From Eutypella sp. D-1 (Eukaryota; Ascomycota; Sordariomycetes; Xylariales; Diatrypaceae), in the NCBI GenBank assembly GCA_023313575.1, contig JAJTTP010000001.1, positions 2,790,001-2,854,000 of the forward strand: DNA of 64,000 nucleotides, given 5' to 3'. The notes beneath the pieces are model-generated. The model searched no databases. It saw nothing but the letters and a program-made list of their open reading frames with translations, and was not told the origin of the DNA. Shown piece by piece: positions 12,101 to 23,367 of the stretch (position 1 is its first letter; each line of letters starts with the position of its first letter). Position numbers and translations under genes: made by a program.

Positions 12101-12353
12101 TAATAATCGTCGAGCTTCATTACAGCCCCCGAGGCCACGAGACAGTGTTGCCGGTGCCACGCAACGGCCTGTCAGCTCACTGGCGACCGGCAGGCGCACC
12201 AGTCTCCTCCCCCAACCTAGAACGAGGCCAGAGTCCTCGCTCGGTCGGCAGAGTCCGCAAGCCGTAGCAGGAGCACGGTCGGCGATGCGAAAGTCGACTA
12301 ACGCGTCAGAAGCGCCGCAACCCAAGGATCATAAGCCACGCTGGCACTTCTAA
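9156..12353 (+). CDS. KAR9-like spindle/nuclear positioning protein, 1065 aa
   Basis: An intronless frame from ATG 9156. The product resembles the fungal karyogamy protein KAR9 family, which links microtubule plus ends (through the EB1 homologue Bim1) to actin/myosin transport so that the spindle and nuclei are positioned. The layout matches the family: a disordered Ser/Thr/Pro N-terminus (1-270), a polyproline patch (GIPPPPPPKDPP), a start motif around SYFNPLGLQRSGSIYTIS (about 305-325), then a long helical domain to about residue 760 containing SWISKASEVIGGLESEDDVEW and MEWEELWNMVLGDIQNELDD. Last comes a basic, Ser/Pro-rich C-terminal tail. The tail carries short S/T-x-L-P patches in Arg/Ser context (SSLPQPQS, TRLPRSS, SKLPTRS) that look like EB1-binding motifs, and it ends in KPRWHF. 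The family assignment is from memory of the domain and not from a search. Confidence 0.85.
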   Translation: MTGQSVIAVPTATASTPDHQRQLNRQHSFTSTTSTSPAEPTTNTTTTATTTIASTSSSPLVIPGQGLPDHQQNDDPVPTILTFSEVPTDLVQLQLDPAGSQQPDATTPPNPKQLPDKPKSKISQHRKPSPGLAARLKALGFGYNKESPPRPTSSHAENIGRLPEDQLRQLDQKHLASSSSLSIERRGRPWKGVGAPLSLLRSRSSKRDLSQPDSSDDGRTSSLLSEPELLPEIRQTPPLEMDTNKYRLPDHTNGNGTKVQLDIRKEHLERDVRASEPAFPGIPPPPPPKDPPLQNSAPTDYTATADVPSYFNPLGLQRSGSIYTISRASFANQLAQLTALQLPDAELLSSKVSAIPTAQAAVKALLGAAEQIRSWISKASEVIGGLESEDDVEWAAAGGREGYTEVENAIARFEELINVYVGAIEELQSRDDIAKVSSEDLTKAVMQMESIMNDWRNIRTTLNNAKGQVETAMEWEELWNMVLGDIQNELDDLGRLVFEMEERRHKSIIAVEKGEAVDIGDLETIVEETPPALTRTNRFSLPAYPVTPTSPVPQLTQDDSSLLALFARMQPLRASLDFLPMRLSVFQARAEQAFPTACDELEMRRTALEGSYKKLEKDAESLRKELGEDKWVLVFRGAGRQAQKMIESVDRSMGKLHEGVDQRLQLTNPPAMTKKIESYEAKRIHYGPAIERVLSIIDRGVKDRLTVNGEILRLHTELQSRWKDVKSRVKETDATIEEIQAEQRSQQLRDSVSSMLSNDMSTVASGNETPGSSPPSSVVMSSLGLEPITPVYKNKSRSASMGSSLPQPQSARRSSSNLAPPSQTTRRPLSSRLSTLSNAPNPLTPARSGSATPVAAQNTRLPRSSAKPADNRPKWNSSVNTNNSDVGHNFKPLTLTTPSPYARTALPTRPLSSLASISMDSKLPTRSPLSREASSSPAPDNTPSKSRSRLGYRNPPPHSPGPYSQQATTRSRLTSQPSSTTLNNRRASLQPPRPRDSVAGATQRPVSSLATGRRTSLLPQPRTRPESSLGRQSPQAVAGARSAMRKSTNASEAPQPKDHKPRWHF

Positions 12354-13970
12354 GGAATGAGATGATTTCGCTCGGTGCTCCTGACGATCAGCCTGGTATG
12401 GAAGGGTTCCCTCGTGTGTGTCACGACCAAAGGAATGTATCGATGGTTGGATTTCAGACGACTCGGAAACAAGCAAGCAAGCAAACAAACATTCGACTCG
12501 TGGCTTTTGGTTCTATATATGCATTTTTGCGTGGCCGAGGCAGGCACCTCCATTTGAGCTCGAGTTTATTCTCAATTGGTTGATTTCGCTTTCTTGTTTC
12601 CAGTTTCTTGCCATATTGTTTCGGCCCGCCTCCTCAGTTCTGTTTCAGATGATACCATTACATTCCGCAGATGAATCATGACCAGGTTTCTTTATAGGCA
12701 GGCGGAGCACGGCACAGCAAGCGAGCAAGTAGCTAAGTTTGCAAGTAAACCCAGAGGAAGAGAGAGGCATGACGCAGAAGCAGAGGCAGAGTGGTCGAAG
12801 GATAACCGACACTTGAGGGGAGAAGAGGGCGGGAGCAACAGGCGCAATAAATACCATAGAGCGAGCAAAGTTTGAACTACCCAATGCGATCTTCTTGATC
12901 ATGGTCTATTTTTTTTTCTTCTTCTGGTCTTTCTTCTTTTCCCTTCTTCTCTTGCTGCAGGACACCAAGGGAACTGTCATCGCCGTTCATCGTCACTGTC
13001 CACTTTACTCCATTCTTCCATTTTTTTCTTCTTATTCTTTTCTCATCCCCTGGGACTTTGACAACACTATCCTCGGCTTTGATCCTCACGACATTTGTAC
13101 ATATATACCCCACCCATCATCTCCTTCCATTCTTCTCATTTTTCTTCAGACGAGGCGGGGCCATACATGCGTTGTTGTTGTTTTTCTCTAAGGGCAAAGG
13201 GGAGTCGGTCGTATCGGAATAGGTCAGGAGGGCGACGGTGAAGGGACTAACTGACTCAAGGGTACGGGTACGGTACCTAAGGAAAGGGGGCCAGACTAGT
13301 CAGGAAGGAAGGGTAGTAGGTTATATGCATGCATGTTGGACCCGGGCCGGATTGGGCCGGCGCCAGGGGTAATCGTCGTCGTTATCGTTGTTGCCATCCC
13401 ATCATTATAGGGAAGGGAAAGGGGGGAATGGAAAGGGAAGAAGGGAACGGAAGGCTGAATAGCCGAAACGTTACTTGAGCCCTTGCTGAAATAAAACCTC
13501 TTCCAAAAAGAAAAAGGGAAAGTGAAGACAGAAATGAAGCGAAGATCTCTTGATATTAACACTGCGTATCGTGATTCGTGATGGCTTTTGTTTTGCTCCA
13601 CTTCCTCGCCTCGCACAATTAAGGAGCGCTCCTAGAAGAGAGGAGCACATGTCAGCACAAATATAGGATGACAGAATAGAATTATTCCAGTACTCTCGAT
13701 CGAGCTCTCATTGCCGTTTCTCTGGATTTCGAACTGGATTTTGGAGCCAGGCATTAAATATTAACAAGAAGCGGGAGGAAATTTAAATACAGATTTTCCA
13801 TAGAAGACGCCCAAGCATACAGTGAACAACAAGGTCCGATGATGCAAATGCCTTTGAAACATGCAAAATGAAGCGGGAAAAGGAGAAGACCCATAAACGA
13901 CGGGATTCGCCAAGACACCGTCCCCCCAAAATAGCGGTATAACTGTCGATATTCGCATCTGCTGTTTTCA
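12354..13970. other. Intergenic region, convergent 3' ends of the KAR9-like and tyrosinase genes
   Basis: No gene supported. Contains an AAGCAAGCAAGC/AAACAAAC repeat near 12470-12490 and a long T/C-rich tract at 12905-13150 with a complementary G/A-rich tract at 13400-13510. Convergent orientation means it should hold both 3' UTRs. Confidence 0.65.
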
Positions 13971-16049
13971 TCAGATGACTAAATCAAATTGTGATGTGAT
14001 TTCTCCCCAGTGCGCAAGGCTATCTTCCGAAGCCGGCGCAGTGACTCTCGAACTGACGATGCTGATACCTAATCCATCGACTTCCTTTGGGTCCACTACT
14101 TTTCCTGTGAGGAGGGCTACTCGAACGGTGAGATGAGATTTCAAGAAGGGCCCAACGTGGTTGGGCCGCAAGCTCGCAACATCCCCCGAGGCTATGGCGT
14201 CCATGAGTTTAGATGTCATCGGTATCGTCCCAGCAACTTGAGGCGTTGTCATTGTTCCATGTGGTCCAGTGTGTGCGAAGACACCCAAGGTACCCATAAG
14301 ATTACCGGCAACGGACCATATAGATGGATCGGATGGGGCATCTCCTAAGAATAGATGAACCTCAAAAGAGCCGTTCAATGCCTGCTTCATAACATGGACA
14401 TTGGCAATCCACTCATAGTAGTCGTCGCCGTCGAACAGCGCATGCATGGGTAAGCGAGACAACCTGCGACGAAGGCCATGTTGAAGTAGGGTGCGGTCCG
14501 TGACAATGGTATCTCCGTAACCCCTCGACCGTCGCACTTTTCGCTTCATTGTCATAGGCATGATAGCCGGGCTATAATGTGTATAAAGGCGATTAATAGA
14601 GGTTATGAGCTCGGTACGGTTCTTGTTGGCAACTTCTGTATATGTATAGCCAAAGACCTCATGATCGCGTACCGTTTCGGAAGTCCAAAATGTGGTCTCG
14701 TTGGCATAAAATGGAGTCAGGGGAGTTCCTGCATCTTGAATCTCGCCGGCGGAGGTTGTATGGGAAGGGTAAACCGCTTGCATTGGCTCTACGTAAGAGT
14801 CGTTATAAAGAACCTGCCACATAGCAAAGATCCTGTCAACGTTGACGTGGTGTAGCATGAACAAGGGGTCGAATGCCGAATACTGTATTATGGAAAGATG
14901 CCCGAAGTTTCCACCACCGAGCGTGTGGATGGAGTCATGTAGAGACTCGACTGAATCGTATGAGCCATTGTTATCAGATGGGATCCAAGCCTCATTACTG
15001 AAAGATGAATAGTTATTGTAATTCGCAAATAAATTGTAAAGTCGCTGCTGGAAACTGGGCATGTGACTGTCCAAGGCCTGAGCTACGAATGAGTTGTTAG
15101 ACATCGCAGTAGGACTAGTGACAGGACGTGGTGCTCGCTTGGTTTCATTCCAAGAGTTGAACTATAGACCGGTTAGTTAGACGTACAATTTGTAATCGGA
15201 GAGAGAGTATATCTTACTGGGGGCTCCGGAAATATGGAGCCATTGAAAGGTTTGAATGTATAGCTGAATAGCGGGTTGGCGATGGTCTGTACGCCATTTG
15301 GACCAGATACTGCGACGTTAGGGCTCCCGCCCAAACTCAAAGGTAGAACGCTAGATCCGTTTGTAGGAATAGCTGCCCAGTCCCAGTAAGGGAGGCGGAA
15401 GGACTTGGCAACCCTCTTGAGACGATCTCGCTTACCCGGGGGGTATAGCGAGACGATGTACTGCACGATGTCGTACAGGACTTGCTGTGGGGGGAACCTT
15501 GATTCAGTATGGGCAGAAGTAGGCGATGGGAGGACCAGCTTGTCGCTTCTTTGAGACATACCTCGTACAAAGCAAGATATGGCCTGTGCCAACTAGGAAA
15601 CAGAATGGAAACATGAGTGCAGTATCCTATATTCTCGTTCCCAGCTGTTGCCTCGACGCCTCCCCATGTCTGGCCTGGCGCTCCATGAATCCCTGCCATT
15701 GGTCAGTAAAAGATGATGGAAAGCACGTTTTTCTGGGTATCGGCATACCGGCGATCTGATACCATGACGACCATTTGTTCTGATCTGTGTACTGCATCCA
15801 ACTGAGGGCGAGTATGAAGAGATTCCATATATCAGGGTCTTTCTCGAGGTCTCTGATCTCCCGCCTCAGTGGTATGGTGCCATTCTCACGAGGGAGACCC
15901 GTAACGATGGGGTGCTTGACATCATGTCGTCTTTCGAAGGGACTATGGACATCGAAGCCATAATTATACTGTCTCCGATTTGCGAGGCCAGCAAGGCAGG
16001 TGGTTGCTAGACAAGCTAAGAGAAGGAGGATCGACCGGAGGGGCCTCAT
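13971..16049 (-). CDS. Secreted tyrosinase (type-3 copper phenol oxidase), 629 aa
   Basis: Oxidises monophenols and o-diphenols to quinones, feeding melanin or phenolic defence chemistry outside the cell. Exons on the minus strand are 16049-15749, 15692-15562, 15484-15218 and 15161-13971, and all phases agree. Residues 1-20 form a signal peptide (RSILLLLACLATTCLA). CuA ligands are visible as H103 in GIHG, H127 in CTH with C125 as the likely thioether cysteine, and H136 in FPSWHR. CuB ligands are H308 and H312 in LHDSIH plus H337/H338 in LFMLHHVNVDRIFAMW. The central Tyr motif FGYTYTEV follows near residue 400, and then a basic linker (about MKRKVRRSRGYGD) that resembles the cleavage site before the C-terminal inhibitory domain of long fungal tyrosinases. 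Several N-glycosylation sites (NGS, NNS, NYS) fit secretion. Length and order match the family. Substrate is unknown. Confidence 0.94.
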
Positions 16050-17849
16050 TACTCTTACTTATAGGTGTCTGCACCTCCTGAAGAAGTGGGCAGCGAGAGA
16101 TCCTGAAAGGGGGGAGGAGGCAGCATAAATCGAAAATGACGAGACCAATGGTCTGATGTAATGTCAAGTAGCCGTCTATAGGGGGCCTCGTATATAATGA
16201 AGACTCTCGAAGGGCCGGGATGAAACGCAAAGCAAGATTGAGACTTGACAAGAGGAGTCAATGCTTGTCAGTTCAAGATATGTATATAGAGAAAACATGT
16301 ATCACGAAGTGCGAATGGAGGGGAGAAGAAAAGGAAAGAAAACCTGCTCGAAGCAGTGAAAAAGAAAAGTACTTGTTTGTTCCGGAGGGAAAGGAAGGGA
16401 GGGGGTGTCGGGGAGATAGGTTGAGGGTGGGGAGAACCACAGGAGACAGACAAGCTGTCTAAGTGTTAGGGTTGGTGAAGAACGAATAAACGAGACGGGA
16501 AATAAAAGAAAATGACAGATGGAAGAGTGAAGAAAAGACATTAATAGATGGTATCGACGATGTCCTATAAGTTAGGGGGTGGTGAAGGTGGTAGAGGTGA
16601 CGTTAACCGCCTTTAATCGTGGGAAATATAGAAGCAACCAACCTAGTACATAGCCTGGAGGTGCCTGGGTAGGTAGTTCACCGGAGGGGGGCTCTTTCCA
16701 AGGTTCTTCTTCCTGATATGTTTCGTTTGCATGTGTGAAATAAGCAAATAGAGTCTATTTTGATTAGGAAGCTACAACGGTGATGATATGAGGTTATATG
16801 AAGCTGTAACATTGCGACTTCCTTCCCTACCTACATAGTTCTTCCACCAAGTGATTATCGGGAAATCGGCACCTTCAAAATTTGCAAGTGTAGTCGAATA
16901 AGGCAATGGGTAGTCAATCTGTACCTACCTCCTTATACATCCATTCCCAGGTGGATAATCCGCAATCCAATCCATTGTGTGGGGTCGGTTTAGGGAGATA
17001 GCATGTGAGTTCATCTCTGATGTAGCCATCCATATGTAGCATGGCATCTATGAATTCTACCTACCTAGGAGATGTGTATTCTATGAATAACCCTGGAGGT
17101 GATGTAAGGTATCTGAGCCGGTGATACCTAAGGTAGATAGATACCCCTGAACTCACCCAACTTCTGGGTAGGTACTTAAATACATCTTGTAAATATGGAT
17201 TTCCTACCTGTCTTCGTACGTATGGCACATTTCGAAACATATAGTTGCCAAGATCATCGCCGCTTAAGGAGGAGAGAGAGGAGAGTGGGGAGAGGAAAGA
17301 GGAGGGGAAAGAAAAAAAAAAGGGTGTTTCACCCTGAGTCATCCGAGGCTGTACCGTACCTTGCATGTCATTCCCATCCTCCGAGTAGACGTGCAGGCCT
17401 TTCTGCTGCGGATACGCAAGATTGGGGGGTGCGGCTACCTGCAGCAGGACAGCCGACCAAGCGATCTGAGTCGAACCATGCCGTCGACTCGTCGCACACG
17501 TACGTCCCAAGAGCGAGCGGGACGAGAGATGATGGGTTCTCCACCTTATCTGTCCATCCGGCCGAATAACTGAGATTGAGACTTTTTTTTCTCTCTTTGA
17601 CAGACAGCAAGTCCACGCACGGCACTCAAACCTGACATCGTAAATTGATTGATAAGTGCCATATTCGCCGAGGCCCTTGGCATATATGTATAGATAGGTA
17701 TGTAGGTAACATTCGAACACAACAAACGACCCACCCGAAACCCCGAACTCCCATTGTGTATGCATGACGTGACGGCTCGATCATTGTCCCTGATTAAACC
17801 TCCCCTGACCAGTCGAACTGTCAGTCATTTCGGCCCGAGCTTAGACTAC
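16050..17849. other. Intergenic region between tyrosinase and RNA polymerase I subunit genes
   Basis: No gene supported. The left part must hold the tyrosinase promoter, where a TATATA stretch lies at 16191-16196. The rest has purine-rich tracts (16310-16440, 17265-17330) and TACCTAGG words (for example 17059-17068). The right end is the 3' UTR of the polymerase gene. Confidence 0.6.
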
Positions 17850-20800
17850 CTACGCCGCCGCGATGGCGGGCGGAAGACTCTTCGCTTGCACCAGCGGGCC
17901 CTTCCGCGGTGCGTCCTTCGGGTCGACCCTGTACTTGAGCTTGACACCCATAGCGGCGAGCTCCACGTCCAGGTATTTCAACGCGCCCGGGACGGCCACT
18001 ACCGTGGTGTCCTCACCCCCCACCCACTGGTTCCCCTGCCCGTCCTCCCAAATCTCGCCAGACAGCTTCGTGGGGTCGAGGTTGTCCACCTGATCCAGCC
18101 GCGTCGCACAGTGCCGGCACCGAACAGTGCTTGCGACCTTCTTCTTGCCACCAAATGGTGACACCGTGGGCTGCATCGCCAGGAAAGAGCCGCACCTCCT
18201 GCAAATCCATGATCGAGAGTAATCTGAACAGTTGAAGAGTCGGTCTTGCAGAAGAAACGCCGTTCCGTGCGCTAGTAGGGCGTCTCGTTCCATTTCACCC
18301 ACACGAATACCACCTCCTCGCTTCCTGCCCTTGATCGGCTGGCCAGTAGTGGGCACCACGGGGCCCGTCGTTCTGACCTGGTACTTGTCATTCACCATGT
18401 GTCGCAGTCGCTGGTAGTATACCACACCGAGGTAGATATCCGCGGCCAGCTCTTCTCCAGTAACTCCGGAATACATCGGCTCATTTCCGTGGTAGTTGTA
18501 GCCAGCCTTCATCAGCTGGTGGCCGAAAAAGTCCGCCGCCGTGTTCTCCTCGTCGAAGCGGAACGGAGTCGAATCCTGGGCTAGACCGTGAAGCGCTCCG
18601 GATTTTCCAGCTAGTGACTCGATGAACATGCCGATTGTCATACGCGAAGGGAAGGCGTGGGGGTTGATGATGATATCGGGCTGTATCCCGGACTCCGAAA
18701 AGGGCATGTCGATGGCTGGCCATTTCTGAGAGCAGACACCCTTCTGTCCGTGGCGAGAGGAGAATTTGTCTCCGATCAGGGGCGCGCGAGGAATTCTGAA
18801 TTTGATCGAGATAGTCTGTGCCGGTTCATTGCCTTGCTCGTTTCCGATCAACCGGACCTCTTCAATGAATCCTTGCTCAGAGTCCTTGTATTTCTCATAG
18901 TGGGTGATGCCATCGCGATTCACCAAGTTGCCGCTATAATCGGCCGAGACGGTGTGCCATGCGTAGATGATGTCCCCTTCTTGCACCATTCGCCCGACAT
19001 AAGGAAGACCGTCTTCGTCAAGCATGGTCTGTGTCCATGCCTTGACAACGCTACCGGGAGCGAAGCCGAACATCTTGGTGATACTCTTGGCGGAACGCGT
19101 CCGGCTCTCGTCTTTGAGGGTGATCTTCTTGGTCTTGTAGATGGTGCCATGCCCAAGCCCTCGCTCATGGGCGGATTTATTGATAATCATAGCATCGTCC
19201 ATGTCGTATCCCGTATAAGATATGACGGCGACGACGGCATTAAAGCCGTTGGGGAAGTTGTCAAAGCCGTATGCGTTGTGGAGAGGAGACCGGACAATGG
19301 GAGTCTGGCCTGTCTGGAGTCGGTACATCTTGTTGTCTGTCCTGTAGGCCAAGGAGGACCCCGGTGTACCCATAGTTTGCTTGCCCATTTGACACTGGTA
19401 CATGTTACGCGGTGACTGGTTGAAATCAGAGAAAGGCGTCATGTTCGCCAATATCGAGAGCATGTTGGTTGGATCGAATTCGACATGAGTTGACTCGCCC
19501 GATACCACTTCCTGTTCAGTAACAGCAATGGACATATACGGCTGTTCAAGAGCACCGACGTAATCTTCCTTTTCTAGGGGGAGATACTTCACGGGTCTGA
19601 CCATCCTTGCAGGTTCGGTCGACATAAAGATGCCGGGGTAAGATCCGCCATTTGACGATGGAACATAGCCAATCTCGAGATGCAACGGCACGCCATGCGA
19701 GCCCTCCACTTTCCAGTAGCGGAATGTGTCTGCTATCCTTCGCGACTCTGTCGGCTTGCACCAGCCCAGAATCCTTCCGTTCAGCATTACAACGACACTC
19801 TCATCCGTTGCAGCTGACGAAGTATCGACGACGCCCAACTCGGCCGCCAACTGGGGAATTGCAGAGGAGTCCTCCGTGTGCGTCATGATCTGGCACTTGT
19901 GGGCAAAATGGTTGAGCAAACCGCAAGGGGCACCATCAGGCGTGTGAACAGGGCAGAGGAAACCCCAGGACTCAGGAAGAAGCTTTCGAACAGTAGTTGT
20001 CTTCAGCTGGGCAAAGAAACTACCACGATGCACCATGCGGAAATGACTGATGAAACGGAGGAAGTTGAGCTTCTCTGCCACAACTGTAAAGCCTGACGTC
20101 TGTTGCAGATCCAGGCCGGAAGGACTTGATAGGTTGCCGGTTGATAAGAAGTACTCTAGGGCATTGCCAACATTTTCGTTTGTCTTCTGAAATATTTTGA
20201 TGGGGAACTCTTTACTGAATTCCTCGGAATCAAAGGTCCTTCCCGGAAACCTTCTGAGATGATCTCGCAATGCAGTCCGAACGCCAACCGACAACAGCTC
20301 ATCTAATCGCTCCTTGATAATCATCCCGTATAGGAAACCTCCCAGGAGGATCTCCTGGTTTTGAACCGCATCTGGGTTGTCTACAGCACAGTCGCCAGCG
20401 ACAAGAGCGTATAGTTTCCGGATCATAAGCAGGAGCAGACGGAACTTGTCGGAATTCTGCTCCTCGGTAACATTAGCATTGCCAAGGTGGACAAGCACAA
20501 TCCTCCGCAAGAACTCGGTGCCGACTTCATAATTTGACATAGTTTCTGGTACGCCTAAAACGGGCCGGAACTTCTCGCCGAGATATGCGCGCGTCTGGGC
20601 CATCGTGTATATTCCGTATGTCTTGTACGTGCGTAATAGAAGCTCCACGCGGTCGGTAAGGAAAGTGTTCTCGATTCCTTTCGAGTCGGGCGACCCAACC
20701 AGTCCCTCGAATATCTCTCGATCGTTCGTCTCTACAAGCGCCTTAAGAACCATCATGACAGGGACTAGGTACTCGTTCTTTCGCCAGGAGAAGCGGAATG

Positions 20801-21638
20801 TAACATTGCCGTCGTTCAAGTAATGAAGAACATTCGTTTGCGAAGTTTCGTCAGGTCTCACAGCTCTAAATATGATACCGAAGGGCGTATAGGTTGACCC
20901 TCGATTGGTGAAACTAGGACGGTTGATGGCCAAGGGGAAGTTTCGGCGGTTCACCAGGAGTAGTCGAATGATTTTCTCGATACCGTTCACAACAAAGTAA
21001 CCTCCCAGCTCCTCGGATTCCTCCTTTCGGGCCACCAATTGAGCCGGGCTGTTATCTCTCAGGTGACAATGGCTTGACTAGAGGCACGTTTAGCAGATGT
21101 TTAGCAGACATTGTTGCTACATGGCGAGACATGATGCAAAGATCTCTCTCACCTTCACCATGATCGGGAGTTGCCCAATCTCACGAGTGAACTCGACGGG
21201 GTCACCACCATTGATTCGATATTCGAAGGTGGCGGAGAGCTTTCCACGGTAGGAAACATGACGCTCACGGCATTCTGCTGGTAGGATCTCACGATTTCTG
21301 GTTACGAACTTATTGGAAGGGGGCAGCTGAGATTTCTGGAGCTGAACGCCCTTTATACGGATAGATAATCTATTCCTTTCGGTGATGGGTATCCTATCAT
21401 GGCCGTCGAGGAATTGCTTGATTCCAATGTCGGTAAGGCCATGGGAAATCAAGCCATTGGGCTTAAACAGAGCGTCGAAAGACTCAATATGTGGGTTGAT
21501 TGCTGTCTGTAGCAAAGGGTACGCCGAATGATCTGTGGGAGGATTTCGGAATAAGTCCTCGCGACGCAGCGTGTTGTATTCATGATTCCAGGTTGTACTG
21601 GTGGGTGAAGAAGGCCTGGGGGCCATGGAGGGAGCCAT
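17850..21638 (-). CDS. RPA2: RNA polymerase I second-largest subunit (RPA135 homologue), 1237 aa
   Basis: Forms half of the active-site cleft of RNA polymerase I, which transcribes ribosomal RNA in the nucleolus. Exon 1 is 21638-21153 and exon 2 is 21077-17850, joined in phase 0 (GTGAGA donor, CTCTAG acceptor) through VKSSHCHLRDNSP. The order is an N-terminal protrusion/lobe, fork and external domains, then the hybrid-binding domain with GYDMDDAMIINKSA, GDKFSSRHGQKGVCSQ and MTIGMFIESLAGK. A C-terminal zinc ribbon has C1121, C1124, C1149 and C1152 (WICRRC...RCRHC). Pol I rather than Pol II or III is indicated by ESWGFLCPVHTPDGAPCGLLNH, by the short C-terminal extension after the zinc ribbon and by the length, which is near the 1203 residues of yeast Rpa135. 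The start at 21638 has a second in-frame ATG four codons later, and either could be used. Confidence 0.96.
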
Positions 21639-22166
21639 GGAGGCGGCCGTGTGTATAAAGGTTTTTAATCTCTACCCTATAATGGATAGGTAAGTAGGTT
21701 GAAAAAAGTATGGATGTAGGATGAAGTTGAGTTGTGTGGGCCAACCTTGGAAGGTTTATTATGTATGTACTCCAGGGAGGAGGTTAGATATTGAAGCAAC
21801 TACAGATGAAAGCTTCATATAAATTGCATGGTTGATCACCTACCGAGGGCTCTTGGATACTTGTGCTTACAGTTTAACTACCTGGGTTGCTAGGTAGACC
21901 GGACCCTAGCTTTGCGACAACCTTTAAAAAATATTTCTGTTATCTTTTATCGATAAGGCTATCAATACAGATCGGCGTATGAGTGGGTCCAGGGCGGGTA
22001 CTAGTTTAAAGTCAAACCTTAATAGTTACCCGTGCAGTGGACTGTCTACGGGTAGCTCCTTGAGCTCCTGACCTCGGGAGTCTGTCTGTAGTAGAAATTT
22101 CCAACTCCCGAGATTCCAGGTTACAATTGGGGACATAGTATGCCTTAGCAACTTCAATCAGTCTTC

Positions 22167-22203
22167 TACCTACTTAGGTAGGTAGGTAAGTAGGTAGGTA
22201 GGT
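22167..22203. repeat. TAGG(T/A) tetranucleotide-like tract
   Basis: A 37-bp run of CTACCTACTTAGG followed by imperfect GTAGGTAG units, the longest local form of the dispersed CCTAGGTA word family. Confidence 0.85.
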
Positions 22204-23351
22204 CACCTTGGAAGCAGTCCAGCATGAAATTACCCAAGCAGTAGGTAGATATGGGGGTTTTCCTTTTTCACCCCTAATAAAGCAACTAGAAGTTAAGTAA
22301 TGGGCTGCATAAAGGCATGCTAGGGCACTCCTTAAGTCTACCTTGATACTATGGCAATATGGATCTTGGCTTTGGTTCATAACTATCAGCTAGGTCCTCT
22401 TCGCATAATAATTGATCAACATCACTCCCTTGTTACCGATCCTGGTCGTTACTTACCTAGCTAGGTACGTAGCCAATTGGGGTAAGTATGAACATACAAA
22501 TAATCCATAAGCCTCGCCTGTTAGAAGCGTACACTATAGTAATATATGTACGAGAGCTGAATCGGTATAAAAACCACTGAACCCGAGTGGCTGAACCTTG
22601 GCTACTCCCGAGGTCCGGAGCCTCCATGCTTTACAAATGCGCATGTTATATCAATACACACTCACACGAGTACACGATATGAGGGCATTGGGGCAAAAAT
22701 ATGTTGGGAGATGGTGGGTATCATGAAAAATTTCACAGTCCCGGGGTCCTACTCTCCTGGTGATTTCATTCTATAATGAGCTCACGGACATCATCCTGAG
22801 CTATTACGTAGCTTGCTTAGGAAACTATTTTCATTGTTACCGGTTCGGGACGCCAAGCCACGTCAAGCTGCAATCTTCAATAAAGACCTATACCACACCG
22901 GTTATTAATAAAAGGTAAGTGATATTAAGAGACCAGGAGGGGTACCTGGACTAGTTAGAGGGGCAGAGAGAGGGGTGGAGGGGCACGAGGCCAGAGCCCC
23001 GCTCACCCACGGTCTTGCGCTCTCTCATTCTCTGACTTTCTTTACTCCTAAACACCGGGATCAATAGGGCTCTCTGAACAACGGAAAAGCATGCATACAT
23101 AGTAGAATTGAAAGTTCACAAATTCTAAATGAGACTTAATGATGTGATCAGGCGTAGGTAGTCTGTGGTTCGGAATTAAAAAAAAAAAACAGAAGCGCTC
23201 TAGGTTGATCCCACTAAACAAACTTCAAAACGATGTTGGCCGACTTCTCAGACCTTTCTACAAGGGTTTGTCCGCCACGATGAGCCGCCAACGAGACGCT
23301 TTAGAAATATAGGAATTACCCCGATGATGCAGAGGTACTTACACACAGGTC

Positions 23352-23367
23352 GGGGGGGGGGGGGGGA
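23352..23367. repeat. G homopolymer
   Basis: A run of about 15-16 G in gene-free DNA. Confidence 0.85.

Noticed and set aside
18657..19415. Plus-strand open frame of 252 codons
   Set aside because: It lies entirely antisense to the RNA polymerase I subunit, whose minus-strand frame is fully explained by conserved motifs.
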